DNA from: Cyanobacteria bacterium REEB446
Lineage (GTDB): Bacteria > Cyanobacteriota > Vampirovibrionia > LMEP-6097
DNA: 50,875 nucleotides
Assembly (NCBI GenBank): GCA_018970325.1
Contig: JAGWWP010000011.1
Coordinates: 1 to 50,875, forward strand
Direction of reading: 5' to 3'
The translations under genes were made by a program, and so were the position numbers. The number at the start of each line of letters is the position of its first letter. Position 1 is the stretch's first letter. Shown here piece by piece: positions 16,435 through 25,743 of this stretch. The notes beneath the pieces are model-generated. The model was not told the DNA's origin and ran no database searches. It was given only the letters and a program-made list of their open reading frames with translations.

Positions 16435-17166
16435 TTAATAGTAAGGATTCTGATTCTGTTGTTGATAAATCACGCCTGGATCTTGAAAAGCCCCAGCAGG
16501 ATAAGTCTGGCTAGGATCAGCATACTGAGGAGCTGGACTCGCTATTCTTAAAACTTGATCTAACACGAAAGGAATCTGAGTACCTTTAGGTAAAACTAAT
16601 TCTTTACCTTTCTGTATAGCTCCACCTACTAAGCCAACGCCACTACCGATAGCAGTGCCAAGTGCAGCACCTTTACCGATTTTACCGCCGCTAATCGCGC
16701 CACCAATCAAGCCACTTAAAGCTCCACCAGCAGCTCCAGCCACAGTAGTCTTAGCAAAATGTTTAGCACGAGCATGATCCTCTGCAACTAAACTAAAACG
16801 ATTCTGATCTATACTAGCTGAAATAGGTATTCTTGCTCCATTAGGAGTGATTAAAGTTTTCAGTCTAAAATCTATTTTACCCGGCTCACCAGCTCTACCA
16901 GCTGGATTTACGCTAATAACCTCAGCTTCCACCACTGAACCAGCAGGCACCACCATTGCTGAACCAGAGTATACTGGTGCCGATAACTGAAGAGCTATAG
17001 TTTCACCAGCTCGTGTAAATTCCGAACTAAGAGTCTCCGTTAAAACGGCTTGGACTGGAGTTCCAGGTGCAACAAAGCTTACTGAACCCTTAAAATTTTC
17101 AGCAGAAACTGCTGAAAATAAAACACTTAAACTAAAAACCAAAAGAAATTTCACACACTTAGACAT
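16435..17166 (-). CDS. Secreted protein with glycine-zipper segment
   Basis: A clear signal peptide (KFLLVFSLSVLFSAVSAEN) precedes a ~120-residue beta-rich domain, then a glycine-zipper region with repeated GGALSGLIGGAISGG and GKGAALGTAIGSGVG (about residues 145-182). A Pro/Gln/Tyr-rich tail ending QNQNPYY follows. Glycine zippers of this kind insert in or associate with membranes; the function of this protein is not known. It lies 18 nt upstream of thrS on the same strand, so the two could be co-transcribed. Confidence 0.65.
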   Translation of the reverse strand: MSKCVKFLLVFSLSVLFSAVSAENFKGSVSFVAPGTPVQAVLTETLSSEFTRAGETIALQLSAPVYSGSAMVVPAGSVVEAEVISVNPAGRAGEPGKIDFRLKTLITPNGARIPISASIDQNRFSLVAEDHARAKHFAKTTVAGAAGGALSGLIGGAISGGKIGKGAALGTAIGSGVGLVGGAIQKGKELVLPKGTQIPFVLDQVLRIASPAPQYADPSQTYPAGAFQDPGVIYQQQNQNPYY

Positions 17167-17213
17167 TTTTGAACTATCCCTTTATTGATATTATTCCCTC
17201 TTTAAGCCTAGAT

Positions 17214-17231
17214 GAGACTGCTCGCAGTTTC
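17214..17231. repeat. Short hairpin related to a repeat-element arm
   Basis: GAGACTGC-TC-GCAGTTTC forms an 8-bp stem (one G-T pair) with a 2-nt loop. Its GACTGCTCGCA core also occurs in the arm of the repeat at 36981-37101. It could be a terminator remnant or an unoccupied target of the element. Confidence 0.35.
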
Positions 17232-17587
17232 TAGACTTTAAGATCATTTACAATAGTATCAAGTTTAATCTGTAAGTCAAAGATATCAGCACTTTCACGA
17301 TACCCTGCAAGTATCAATAAAGACATCGAATTGAATTGATATAGAAAAACTATGCCCTTCTCAACCAAAAATACATTCCTAATTACAGAGTCCTGAGAGC
17401 TTAAAGAGACCTTAAAGCCGTCTTGATACTCCATAAAATTCTGTAAGTTTATCCCGTCTAAGTAATGCTTCGAATGTTCATAAATCACAGTAGAAAATTC
17501 ATCAAAAAAAAGAAAAGAATCTACTTCCCCAAAAGCTTCAAGCTTAGAAAGTCTATCTTTTTGTTTATCTATACCTGAAGAGTACAT
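17231..17587 (-). CDS. Hypothetical protein, possibly Roadblock/LC7-like
   Basis: 118 residues, soluble. Alternating beta strands (VSLSSQDSVIRNVFLVEKGIV, LLILAGYRESADIF) between two helices loosely resemble the Roadblock/LC7 fold found in small bacterial GTPase regulators, but I see no diagnostic motif. A strong Shine-Dalgarno (GGAGGG) precedes the ATG, typical of the operon-internal genes here. It follows the OB-like secreted protein at 17591-18088 with 3 nt between. Confidence 0.45.
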   Translation of the reverse strand: MYSSGIDKQKDRLSKLEAFGEVDSFLFFDEFSTVIYEHSKHYLDGINLQNFMEYQDGFKVSLSSQDSVIRNVFLVEKGIVFLYQFNSMSLLILAGYRESADIFDLQIKLDTIVNDLKV

Positions 17588-17590
17588 GCT

Positions 17591-18088
17591 TTAACCCTCC
17601 TTTTTAGTTACTTTTTTGACCACTTCAATAGAAGTTATATCTAACCAAGGCTCCCCTAAAGCTACTTCGAATACTCTGCCAGAGAGTCTAAGAGTGTCTC
17701 CCTGCTCTAAGTGCAAACGTTCTTCTGCATTTTTAAAAATATCCAGCTTAAGAGCTAACTTCAGTTCAACAAGAGGAATCTGCTTATGATCAGGTCTTGC
17801 AAGTACTATACCAATATAATTTTTAGCTTCTCGCATCGCTGGCGGATAATCTAAAGGCAAAGAAGAGAAGGAATAAAAATCACCAAGAAACTTTACTTTT
17901 TTGCCCTTATAAGCTTTTGGATTAGCCACTATATCTTTAATCTTGAGATATGGACCATCACAGGCTAAGTTTAAATTAAACTCGTTTGTGGAATCTATTG
18001 CATAAGCAAGATTTGATTTTGAATCAGCAAAATAAAGAACTGGTATCAGAAAAATAACAAATAAAACAAACTTTGCTAATCTATTCAT
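17591..18088 (-). CDS. Secreted protein with OB-fold-like domain
   Basis: 165 residues. The N-terminal hydrophobic segment (FVLFVIFLIPVLYFADSKS) is a signal peptide or anchor. The rest is beta-rich with the pattern of a periplasmic OB-like domain: KAYKGKKVKFLGDFYSFSSL, then YIGIVLARPD, then LSGRVFEVALGEPWLDITSIEVV. Binding of a ligand or nucleic acid is possible but unproven. First gene of a two-gene unit; a TACTAT-like -10 lies just before its ATG. Confidence 0.5.
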   Translation of the reverse strand: MNRLAKFVLFVIFLIPVLYFADSKSNLAYAIDSTNEFNLNLACDGPYLKIKDIVANPKAYKGKKVKFLGDFYSFSSLPLDYPPAMREAKNYIGIVLARPDHKQIPLVELKLALKLDIFKNAEERLHLEQGDTLRLSGRVFEVALGEPWLDITSIEVVKKVTKKEG

Positions 18089-18135
18089 ATTAGATAAATA
18101 GTACCAAGATAAGTAAAAGTTTCAAATAAAGATTA

Positions 18136-18864
18136 ATGGGTTTACTTGATGACATCAAAAAATTAAGGGAAAGAGCAGATACCCTTAATAATAGCCTTAA
18201 AAGCCCCCAGGGAAGAATAGAAGATGCTAGCACTAAGCTCTCTAGGACTCAGTTTGAGAATAAATTCAAAGATTATAAAAACAAAGCAACTCCAACAAAA
18301 GAATTCTCTCAAAACTCCCATCCTGCTGATTTCAAAGCCTTTTCAACACCAAAACAAAAAACAAATAAACAAAATCTTCAAAGTAATTTTTTTAAAAAAA
18401 CTTTATCTGAATCTAGTAGTCTGAAAATCAGCAAAGATACTGAACTTAAAGAAAATTTCTACAATAGCTTTAACATAAAAATTCTACTAATAATGTCAGC
18501 CCTCTTGATAGTATTTCTACTTTTTAAAACAGAAGGAAATGTCTTCAATAAACGTAATACGCAGAACAATTCCAAAGCTCAACTCAATAATCTTTCAAGC
18601 AAAACAGTACCTAATGACAATAATGCTTATTATTTAAGCAAAGGCTTAATGATCTGCTCTGGCAGCTATAATTCGCTAGAAGCTGCAGAGCTACAGTTAA
18701 ATAGAATTAAAAAAATTACAGAACAAGATAGCAAAATAATTAGAGTCTCCGATTATTACACAATTCAAATAGGCAATTATTATTTTAACAAAGATGATGC
18801 TTTTTACGTTTTCAGTGAACTCTCGGCTATGGGTATCATGGACATCTCCATCAGATCAAATTAA
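18136..18864 (+). CDS. Single-span membrane protein with C-terminal SPOR-like domain
   Basis: 242 residues. A cytoplasmic N-terminal region (about 1-112, charged, low complexity) is followed by one transmembrane helix (IKILLIMSALLIVFLLF, about 114-130), a linker, and a ~75-residue C-terminal domain. That domain has the SPOR pattern MICSGSYNSLEAAELQLNRI ... YYTIQIGNYYFNKDDAFYVF, two beta-alpha units. SPOR domains bind denuded peptidoglycan glycans at division septa. Together with nearby mreBC this suggests a cell-envelope role; the SPOR call is from pattern, not search. Confidence 0.6.
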   Translation: MGLLDDIKKLRERADTLNNSLKSPQGRIEDASTKLSRTQFENKFKDYKNKATPTKEFSQNSHPADFKAFSTPKQKTNKQNLQSNFFKKTLSESSSLKISKDTELKENFYNSFNIKILLIMSALLIVFLLFKTEGNVFNKRNTQNNSKAQLNNLSSKTVPNDNNAYYLSKGLMICSGSYNSLEAAELQLNRIKKITEQDSKIIRVSDYYTIQIGNYYFNKDDAFYVFSELSAMGIMDISIRSN

Positions 18865-18906
18865 AATCCACTGCAGTACAAAAACTTTTAAATTAGCTTT
18901 TTAGTG

Positions 18907-18912
18907 TAAAAT
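18907..18912 (+). promoter_or_regulatory. -10 element of sdhC (leaderless)
   Basis: TAAAAT 9 nt before the ATG at 18922 with no Shine-Dalgarno sequence. Confidence 0.5.
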
Positions 18913-18921
18913 ATCGATTGT

Positions 18922-19596
18922 ATGTTTAAAAATCTTCAAAGCAATTATTTTTTAAGAAGAATGCACTCTCTAAGTGGAATTTTCCCTATCGGAATTTTCA
19001 TGGTTTTTCATCTTTTTGCTAACAGTGTTTCTATTTTCAGTGCAGATAACTATAATCTGATCATAAACTTTCTAAGATCATTACCATTCGTTGAATTAAT
19101 AGAATGGCTTGGAATATTCCTCCCGATTATATTTCATGCTGCTTATGGAATAATCATCTATACTACAGCGAAGCCAAATCAGCTTCAATACCGCTATTCA
19201 GAGAACTGGCGTTATATTTTCCAAAGACTCACTGGAGTTATAGCCTTGGTCTATATAACTTTCCATATTCTTCAATTTAAAACAGTTCACAACTTAGACT
19301 ACAACTATATCGCCGAGAGCCTTGCTAGCTATCAATATATAGAATTTCTACCAAGTATCCCGGTTTTAAACCCTTTCAGCATTTACTGGTTTTATGTTAT
19401 TGGTCTAATATCTACCATTTATCATTTCTGTAATGGAATCTGGAGCTTCTGCATCACTTGGGGTATTACTGTCGGCAGTAAATCTCAGAATGTAGTGCTT
19501 GCGATATCTTCTGTGTTATTTATTGCGTTAAGTGTTATTAGTATTATCACCCTAAACACTTTACATGCAGTTGGTTTAACGCTAGCAGTTAATTAA
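18922..19596 (+). CDS. sdhC: Succinate dehydrogenase cytochrome b subunit (b558 family)
   Basis: Membrane anchor of succinate:quinone reductase/fumarate reductase of the five-helix, di-haem b558 type. It begins FLRRMHSLSGIFPIGIFMVFHLF (His residues in helix I) and continues with WLGIFLPIIFHAAYGIIIY, RLTGVIALVYITFHILQF and YHFCNGIWSFCITWGITVG, which carry further candidate haem-ligand His residues. 224 residues is normal. The partner flavoprotein and iron-sulfur genes are not in the window, which is unusual because they are commonly adjacent. It overlaps the convergent metF gene by 8 nt. Confidence 0.88.
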   Translation: MFKNLQSNYFLRRMHSLSGIFPIGIFMVFHLFANSVSIFSADNYNLIINFLRSLPFVELIEWLGIFLPIIFHAAYGIIIYTTAKPNQLQYRYSENWRYIFQRLTGVIALVYITFHILQFKTVHNLDYNYIAESLASYQYIEFLPSIPVLNPFSIYWFYVIGLISTIYHFCNGIWSFCITWGITVGSKSQNVVLAISSVLFIALSVISIITLNTLHAVGLTLAVN

Positions 19597-20542
19597 AAGA
19601 CTTAGAACAGAAAGCGCTTTCAGGCATAATCCGTTTAAGAATATCTGCAAGATTAGCTTCTTGACCTATGGCCATAAGATGGATACCTTTAAATCCTAGC
19701 TCTTGAACTCTCTTGCAGATCTGCTGTGAGAACTTTAAACCTATCTCGCGCTGAGCTTCAAGAGATTCAGTAGAATCTGGATCAAGATTACTAACTGCTG
19801 TTAATTCACTAAAAATATAATCAGGCACAGCAACTCCCCAGATATTTTTATGCATAAACTCAGCCTGCTTAAGACTCTTTATTGGTGTTATCCCAAGTAA
19901 AGTCTTAGAAGCAAGTTTTTCACCTATAGTATTTTTAAAAATCTCTAATTGGGATAAATCAAAGCAGATTTGAGTCTGAAAAAACTCAACACCTAAATCA
20001 AGCCTCCGTAGCATAGTTTCACGCTGGCCTAATAAATCTGGGACTCCTGGATGAGCAGCTGAACCAACACAAAAGGAAAAATCACCTAAATGTGGCTTTA
20101 ATTCCTTCGTAGCCAAATCACGGCCTTTTTCAAGCTGCTTTATAACTTGAATGAGCTCCTCCGTATTTAAATCAAAACTAGCCTTAGCATCAGGATAATC
20201 ACCTTGTTTCAATTCATCTCCACGCAGAGGTAGTATATTACTAAGCCCGAAAACCTTAGCTGAGAGTAAATCGGACTGAACCGCTAATCTATTTCGATCA
20301 CGACAAGTAATCTGCCAAATAGGCTCAATATTAAAATCCCTTTTAATTAAATGACTTATAGTCATAGATGAGACTTTCACACTAGCTCCAGAATTATCCG
20401 TTATATTAATGGCTGAGACTAAGCCTTTTAATTTACTCGCGTTCTCTAAAATTTTTCCACACTCAAAACTTTTAGGAGGATTCAGCTCAGCTGTAGCGAT
20501 AAAACTAGTATTACTCAAATCCTCTTTAAAACTCATGTCCAT
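19589..20542 (-). CDS. metF: Methylenetetrahydrofolate reductase
   Basis: FAD-dependent reductase converting 5,10-methylene-THF to 5-methyl-THF for methionine synthesis. TIM-barrel signatures are present: ATAELNPPKSFE with the catalytic Glu near residue 19, NITDNSGASVKVSS, WQITCRDRNRLAVQSDLL, FCVGSAAHPG, and FFQTQICFDLSQL. 317 residues, typical for the short bacterial form without the regulatory domain. It is convergent with sdhC and divergent from mreB. One-carbon metabolism partners are not present here. Confidence 0.9.
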   Translation of the reverse strand: MDMSFKEDLSNTSFIATAELNPPKSFECGKILENASKLKGLVSAINITDNSGASVKVSSMTISHLIKRDFNIEPIWQITCRDRNRLAVQSDLLSAKVFGLSNILPLRGDELKQGDYPDAKASFDLNTEELIQVIKQLEKGRDLATKELKPHLGDFSFCVGSAAHPGVPDLLGQRETMLRRLDLGVEFFQTQICFDLSQLEIFKNTIGEKLASKTLLGITPIKSLKQAEFMHKNIWGVAVPDYIFSELTAVSNLDPDSTESLEAQREIGLKFSQQICKRVQELGFKGIHLMAIGQEANLADILKRIMPESAFCSKSFN

Positions 20543-20592
20543 TAGTGTCCTCTAATTACTATTTTTTTACCACGTTTTCCCAGAGTATCTAT

Positions 20593-20598
20593 TAAAAT
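20593..20598 (+). promoter_or_regulatory. -10 element of mreB (leaderless)
   Basis: TAAAAT 7 nt before the mreB ATG at 20606, without a Shine-Dalgarno sequence. Confidence 0.5.
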
Positions 20599-20605
20599 CA
20601 AGTAT

Positions 20606-21664
20606 ATGGGTTTATTTAGTAAATTTTCGAAGAATATTGGTATCGATCTTGGTACTGCTAACACTTTAGTCTGTTCCGAAGAGGGAATCATTCTCAGGGA
20701 GCCCAGTGTAGTTGCAGTAAATAGTCTAACATCAGAAGTTCTCGCTGTAGGTGAAGAAGCTAAGGCGATGATAGGTAAAACCCCTAGTCACATAGTAGCA
20801 GTAAGACCACTCAGAGACGGTGTCATAGCAGATTTTGGCTATGCTGAAATTATGCTTAGATACTTCCTAGAGAAAGCTAATACGAGTAAAGGTATTTTTA
20901 AACCTATCTCTAAGCCAAGAATCGCAATCGGTGTCCCTAGCGGCATTACAGAGGTGGAAAGAAGAGCAGTAAGAGAGGCCGCAGAAAACGCTGGTGCGGG
21001 TACAGTCTACTTGCTTGATGAACCTATGGCCGCAGCTATTGGAGCAGGGCTTGCAGTAGCAGAGCCTATCGGCAGTATGATAGTTGATATCGGTGGTGGT
21101 ACTACTGAAGTAGCAGTCATTAGTCTTTCAGGAATAGTTATTTCTGAAAGTATCCGTATAGCTGGTGATGAGCTGAATACCTCAATTATCGTCTATATGA
21201 AGAAGGTATATAATTTATCAATCGGTGAAACAACAGCGGAGAATATTAAAATCAAACTAGGCTCTGCTTTTAAAATTTCAGATGAAAGCGATGAAGATCA
21301 AATGGAAGTCAGAGGACTTAATCTTCTGAATGGTCTACCTAGAACAGTCATAGTAAACAGAGCTGAAATTAGAGAGGCTATGGTAGAACCACTTACATCT
21401 ATAGTTGAGTCAGTAAAAAGAACTCTAGAAAGAATTCCTCCAGAATTAGCCGCTGATATTTATGACAGAGGTATAGTTATCGCTGGTGGTGGTGCCCTTC
21501 TTAAAGGTTTAGATGAAATGATTGCTCATGAGACTGAAGTTCCTGTACATATCGCAGATGATCCTCTTTCTTGTGTAGTTTTAGGAGCAGGTAGAATCTT
21601 AACCGATAAAACTCTAAGACGTGTTTTAGAATTAACTACTACTAACCACGCACATCTAGTATAA
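20606..21664 (+). CDS. mreB: Rod-shape actin homologue MreB
   Basis: Actin-fold ATPase that forms membrane-bound filaments guiding lateral peptidoglycan synthesis. Phosphate-1 motif IGIDLGTANTLVC is at residues ~11-23, phosphate-2 is MIVDIGGGTTEVAVIS (~155-170), and the adenosine motif is IVIAGGGALLKGLDE. Length 352. It leads a plus-strand unit mreB-mreC-rsfS, followed by DUF1338 and a membrane glycosyltransferase. The presence of MreBC implies a rod-shaped or elongating cell. Confidence 0.96.
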   Translation: MGLFSKFSKNIGIDLGTANTLVCSEEGIILREPSVVAVNSLTSEVLAVGEEAKAMIGKTPSHIVAVRPLRDGVIADFGYAEIMLRYFLEKANTSKGIFKPISKPRIAIGVPSGITEVERRAVREAAENAGAGTVYLLDEPMAAAIGAGLAVAEPIGSMIVDIGGGTTEVAVISLSGIVISESIRIAGDELNTSIIVYMKKVYNLSIGETTAENIKIKLGSAFKISDESDEDQMEVRGLNLLNGLPRTVIVNRAEIREAMVEPLTSIVESVKRTLERIPPELAADIYDRGIVIAGGGALLKGLDEMIAHETEVPVHIADDPLSCVVLGAGRILTDKTLRRVLELTTTNHAHLV

Positions 21665-21679
21665 GCGTCTAAAGAAAGA

Positions 21680-22471
21680 ATGAATTTTAAAGATCTAAAG
21701 TCTATTTTTCTATCTTTACTGCTAGTAATATTTTTGGCTTGGTTTTTTATTAAACCCATAGCTAACCTTATTTCCTACAGTTATCTCATTACAGGAAAAC
21801 TAATCTATGACTTAGGCTCTGGAGTTAATGAAAGCCAAGGAGAAGTTAAAGATTACATAGACTCACTTCGCACTATTAAGGAATTAAATAAGAAACTTGA
21901 TAAGACGAAGTTAGATAACATCAAACTTCGTGCAGGATTTAAAAAACTAAAACTAGAAAGCCTTAATAAAAGAAAGCAACTAGAAATACCTTTCCCAACC
22001 ATACGCAGTCAAGTTATAGGTAGAAGTCCTGAAAGCTGGCATAAACAGATCATCATTAATAAAGGAAAAAAAGATGGTGTTGAAGTTGGCAGTGGTGTAT
22101 TTTCATTAAATGGTATTGTAGGTCAAATCAATCAGGTTTTTGACCATACTTCTATAGTTAAATTAATTTTCGATAAGAGTTTTCAAATGGGTGCCAAAAT
22201 TGAGAGAACAGAAGAATACGGAGTACTCTCTGGTTCCTATCCTGATTATGCGATGCTTGATTTTATTAGAATTGATTCATCAGTTCAAGTTGGCGATAGG
22301 ATAGTTAGTACAGGCCTGTGTTTAGATGAAACTAATTGCCCATTTCCGACTAATTTTCCAATCGGTAAAGTGGTAAAAATAAAAAAAGATCCTAATACTA
22401 TTGGTCTTATTGTTAAAATAAAATTCTTTGAGACATTAAACACAATTAAGGATTTATACATATTAACTTGA
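21680..22471 (+). CDS. mreC: Rod-shape protein MreC
   Basis: Bitopic periplasmic scaffold of the elongasome: one N-terminal transmembrane helix (FLSLLLVIFLAWFFIKPIANL, about residues 10-30), a coiled coil (about 65-100, LNKKLDKTKLDNIKL), and the two beta-barrel domains with GRSPESWHKQIIINKGKKDG, FSLNGIVGQINQVF and GDRIVSTGLCLDE. 263 residues is normal. No mreD follows; instead rsfS overlaps the mreC stop by 4 nt. Confidence 0.9.
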   Translation: MNFKDLKSIFLSLLLVIFLAWFFIKPIANLISYSYLITGKLIYDLGSGVNESQGEVKDYIDSLRTIKELNKKLDKTKLDNIKLRAGFKKLKLESLNKRKQLEIPFPTIRSQVIGRSPESWHKQIIINKGKKDGVEVGSGVFSLNGIVGQINQVFDHTSIVKLIFDKSFQMGAKIERTEEYGVLSGSYPDYAMLDFIRIDSSVQVGDRIVSTGLCLDETNCPFPTNFPIGKVVKIKKDPNTIGLIVKIKFFETLNTIKDLYILT

Positions 22472-22839
22472 AATCACCTAAGACATTAAATAGTAAAGAA
22501 TTAGCTCTATGCATAGCTAAGCTCTGCGAAGACAAAAAAGGTAGTGATACCGAGCTACTTGATATCAGTGAAATATCTGATTTAGCTGATTATATAATTA
22601 TCAGCTCTGGCGAAAGCTCCTCGCAGCTAAAAGCTATGGCAAGGCACGTAGAAGAATCCTTAACAGAAACAGGTCTAGAACCAAATCTTAAAGAGGGAAA
22701 ATACGGCGATAAATGGTATCTACTCGATTACGGAAATGTCATTGTAAACATTATTCAAAGTGAAGCAAGACTTTACTATAATCTTGAAGAATTATGGCAG
22801 CATGCTCATTTCATTCCAGCAAGTGAGTGGAAGGAATAA
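22468..22839 (+). CDS. rsfS: Ribosomal silencing factor RsfS
   Basis: Binds ribosomal protein uL14 and blocks subunit joining under starvation. Motifs are LLDISEISDLADYIIISSGES (about residues 35-55), QLKAMARHVEE and the C-terminal WYLLDYGNVIVNIIQSEAR and YYNLEELWQHA. 123 residues. It starts at TTG within the mreC stop (TTGA overlap), implying translational coupling. The YNLE.LW.HA ending resembles cyanobacterial RsfS. Confidence 0.92.
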   Translation: MKSPKTLNSKELALCIAKLCEDKKGSDTELLDISEISDLADYIIISSGESSSQLKAMARHVEESLTETGLEPNLKEGKYGDKWYLLDYGNVIVNIIQSEARLYYNLEELWQHAHFIPASEWKE

Positions 22840-22861
22840 TTTTATAAATAGATAATTTTGT

Positions 22862-24253
22862 ATGGGTGCGGTTCAAGAATTTTATGATCCAAATAGCATA
22901 AGGATATTATTCACAAGTGCAATGTCTGAGATGTATAGGAAGGAAGTACCTCTATACCAAAATCTCCTAGAAACCGTAACTGAGGTAAATGAAGAAACTT
23001 TAAACAGTAAAGATTTTATTGCAGATGAAATCCTCGATTTATCTAGAATAGAAGGAGAAAAGCACGGTGCTATAAGATTAGGCAGCAAAAATGAACTCTA
23101 TAACATGAGGCGCTTATTTGCTGTCATGGGAATGAAGCCTGTCGGTTATTATGATTTAAGCATCGCAGATCTTCCAGTTCACTCAACAGTATTTAGACCT
23201 GTTTCGAGAGAAGATTTAAATAAATCTCCATTTCGAGTTTTCACCTCACTACTTCGACTAGAGCTTCTTCCAGAGGATATCAGGAATAGCGTTGAAGAGA
23301 TTTTAAGTAAACGACAGATTTTCACGAGTAAGTGCTTAAATTTAATTGAGACTCATGAAAAACAAGGTGGACTTTCTGAAGCAGAGGCTAAAGACTTTAT
23401 AGTCGAAGCACTTGAGACATTTAGATGGCATAACCAAGCCACTGTAGAAAAGGATTTTTATAAAGAATTACTCTGCATTAACTCACTTATCGCAGATATA
23501 GTAAGTTTTAAAGGTCCCCATATTAATCATCTTACGCCACGCGTCCTTGACATAGACCTGCTTTACGCAAGAATGCAAGAAAAAAATATTCAAATGACCC
23601 CAACTATTCAAGGACCTCCTAGAAGAAAAATACCTATATTACTCAGACAAACCTCATTTAGAGCGTTAAGTGAAGAAATTTTATTTCCGAATCAAGATGG
23701 CAAAGGCATACAAGGGACTCATAGAGCTAGATTTGGGGAAATAGAAACCAGAGGAGCTGCTCTTACTAAAGCTGGCATGGAATTATACGACGAACTTTTA
23801 AATGAAACCCTCTCACAAACTAAGCAGGATGATAAAAATTATCAAGAAATACTAGAACAAAGTTTTTCAAAATTTCCAGATACGATAAATGAGCTTTTCG
23901 ATAAAAATTTAGTACATTTTAATTTCTCCATAAATGAAAATTTTCCAAATCAAAAAATGGCTAGCGAAAAAGATTTCAAAGAATTTAATCTTCAAAAATT
24001 AATCCAAGAACAGATTATTAAAATTACTCCCATGACCTATGAAGATTTCTTACCTGTAAGTGCTGCTGGTATATTTAAATCAAATATAGTTGAAGGTGGC
24101 TTTACTAAAGCAGAAGCTGATTTACAGCTCAGTAGTCAAAACGATATAGAAACAGCATTAGGTAACAAGATTATAGACCCTCAAGCTATTTATCAAGAAG
24201 AAAGTATAAAAAGTCTAAACCAATCTTTAGAAAAATTAGGTATCAGTGCCTAA
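22862..24253 (+). CDS. DUF1338 protein, HglS/YdcJ-like 2-oxoadipate dioxygenase family
   Basis: DUF1338 enzymes are Fe(II)-dependent; the characterised HglS of Pseudomonas putida converts 2-oxoadipate to D-2-hydroxyglutarate in lysine catabolism. Seen here: HGAIRLGSKNELYNMRRLF with the metal-ligand His (about residue 68), MKPVGYYDLSIADLPVHST, PHINHLTPRVLDIDLL with a second candidate His ligand, and the GTHRARFGEIETRGAALT region. 463 residues matches the family. No other lysine-degradation gene is adjacent; the neighbour is rsfS 22 nt upstream. Substrate is unproven. Confidence 0.8.
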   Translation: MGAVQEFYDPNSIRILFTSAMSEMYRKEVPLYQNLLETVTEVNEETLNSKDFIADEILDLSRIEGEKHGAIRLGSKNELYNMRRLFAVMGMKPVGYYDLSIADLPVHSTVFRPVSREDLNKSPFRVFTSLLRLELLPEDIRNSVEEILSKRQIFTSKCLNLIETHEKQGGLSEAEAKDFIVEALETFRWHNQATVEKDFYKELLCINSLIADIVSFKGPHINHLTPRVLDIDLLYARMQEKNIQMTPTIQGPPRRKIPILLRQTSFRALSEEILFPNQDGKGIQGTHRARFGEIETRGAALTKAGMELYDELLNETLSQTKQDDKNYQEILEQSFSKFPDTINELFDKNLVHFNFSINENFPNQKMASEKDFKEFNLQKLIQEQIIKITPMTYEDFLPVSAAGIFKSNIVEGGFTKAEADLQLSSQNDIETALGNKIIDPQAIYQEESIKSLNQSLEKLGISA

Positions 24254-24265
24254 TTTTAGAGAATC

Positions 24266-25678
24266 ATGCTGCGATATAAAAAAATTAACCCGCATTTTTT
24301 ATTATTCGCCGCATATGTGCTTAGTTACTTCATCCTAAGAATTACAGCTAGTCCTTTCCTTGATTGGGACGAAGCCGAACAGTATATTAATTCCAGAAAC
24401 TTCAACCTTGGAGATACTCAACAACCACCCCTCTACAGTTGGATCACAAGAATCCTCAGTATCATCACGAATGATTCAATCTACGCCTTAATTAGCGTAC
24501 GATATATTTGCCTTTATATATTTATAATCTTTCTATACCTCTCTATTCGGCAGTTTTTCACGAGTAAAAAATCTCTAATCTTAACTCTACTCATACTAGC
24601 TTTGATTCCAGCTTATGCTTACACCATTAATTTTAAATTAACCCACTCTGTGTTAGTCTTTGCGATGTCATCTATGACTTTTTATTTTTATATTAAAGTA
24701 TTAAAGAAAAACTCCCTTCTTAATTTTCTACTTTTAGGTATTTCTGTAGGATTAGGGCTTATCTCAAAATATAATTTTTCATTTTTATTATCTGCGCTAA
24801 TTTTAGCTAGCTTATGTTCTAAAGCAGCTAGAAAAGCTTTTCTTAGACCACAGATAGTAATAAGTATTTTCAGTAGCCTCGCGATAGCTCTTCCACATTA
24901 CCTTTGGCTATATAAAAATTCAGAATCAGCTGGAAACTATCTTAAAGAAAGGGGGGCGTTTAAATTAGCAGTTAACACCGATTATAACTATCTATTAAAT
25001 TTCTTTAGTCTTTCGTTTAGTGCTTTTAGTCAAATGCTGATATTTACAGCTTTTCTACTATCTCTTTATTTTATTGGTAAATTTAAAAAAATCGGCACAC
25101 TAAGTACAAAGTCAACTTATTCCGAAAGTAAACTTAGGCTACTTAGCTATATTAGTTTATTTTCCTATCTCATCCCTGTAATAATTTTCCTATTATGTAA
25201 AAGTAATAAACTACTCAGTGGCTGGCTTTCAGTCAGTCATTTCGTCACAGCGATTCTAATGTACATGCTATTCCATAAATTTAGCCACCTGAGATTCTAT
25301 AAACTCTCTTACAGAATAGCTTTGGCTTCGATTATTGTTCTATTCTTTATCAAATATCTCTGGATTTTTCATCCTAATATTTTCAGTAAAGTAAACACTA
25401 TAAACATTAATTACACAGCCGTTATCAATAAACTTGAAAAATTAAACTTAGAGGATAAAGAAATCATATGTGATAATCAAATGATTTATGCAAATCTCAA
25501 AATCCTAAAACCAGAATGGAGTTTAAGCTATTTTAAAAATAAACAAGAGAGAGCCAAAACAAAAAAACAAATATCTGATTTAAAAAAGCAAGAAATCAAA
25601 GCACCATATCTTCACAACAAGTCTCATCAAAATAAAAACACCACTATATTATTTTTTCTTCATAATAAGCTTAAATAG
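24266..25678 (+). CDS. GT39/ArnT-like membrane glycosyltransferase
   Basis: Polytopic protein (470 residues, about ten hydrophobic segments) with the first periplasmic loop FLDWDEAEQYINSR (acidic pair about residues 33-36) and QQPPLYSWITRI, the hallmark of the GT39/PMT/ArnT superfamily, which uses lipid-linked sugars on the outer face of the inner membrane. The C-terminal ~90 residues are soluble and Lys-rich. It follows DUF1338 by 12 nt and precedes a GH15-like gene. Acceptor and sugar are unknown. Confidence 0.75.
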   Translation: MLRYKKINPHFLLFAAYVLSYFILRITASPFLDWDEAEQYINSRNFNLGDTQQPPLYSWITRILSIITNDSIYALISVRYICLYIFIIFLYLSIRQFFTSKKSLILTLLILALIPAYAYTINFKLTHSVLVFAMSSMTFYFYIKVLKKNSLLNFLLLGISVGLGLISKYNFSFLLSALILASLCSKAARKAFLRPQIVISIFSSLAIALPHYLWLYKNSESAGNYLKERGAFKLAVNTDYNYLLNFFSLSFSAFSQMLIFTAFLLSLYFIGKFKKIGTLSTKSTYSESKLRLLSYISLFSYLIPVIIFLLCKSNKLLSGWLSVSHFVTAILMYMLFHKFSHLRFYKLSYRIALASIIVLFFIKYLWIFHPNIFSKVNTININYTAVINKLEKLNLEDKEIICDNQMIYANLKILKPEWSLSYFKNKQERAKTKKQISDLKKQEIKAPYLHNKSHQNKNTTILFFLHNKLK

Positions 25679-25743
25679 TAAGATTTTGGGTAAATATCTG
25701 AAGAAGAGGTTGAAAGACACACACCAGCAAACTCAGCTCCTAT

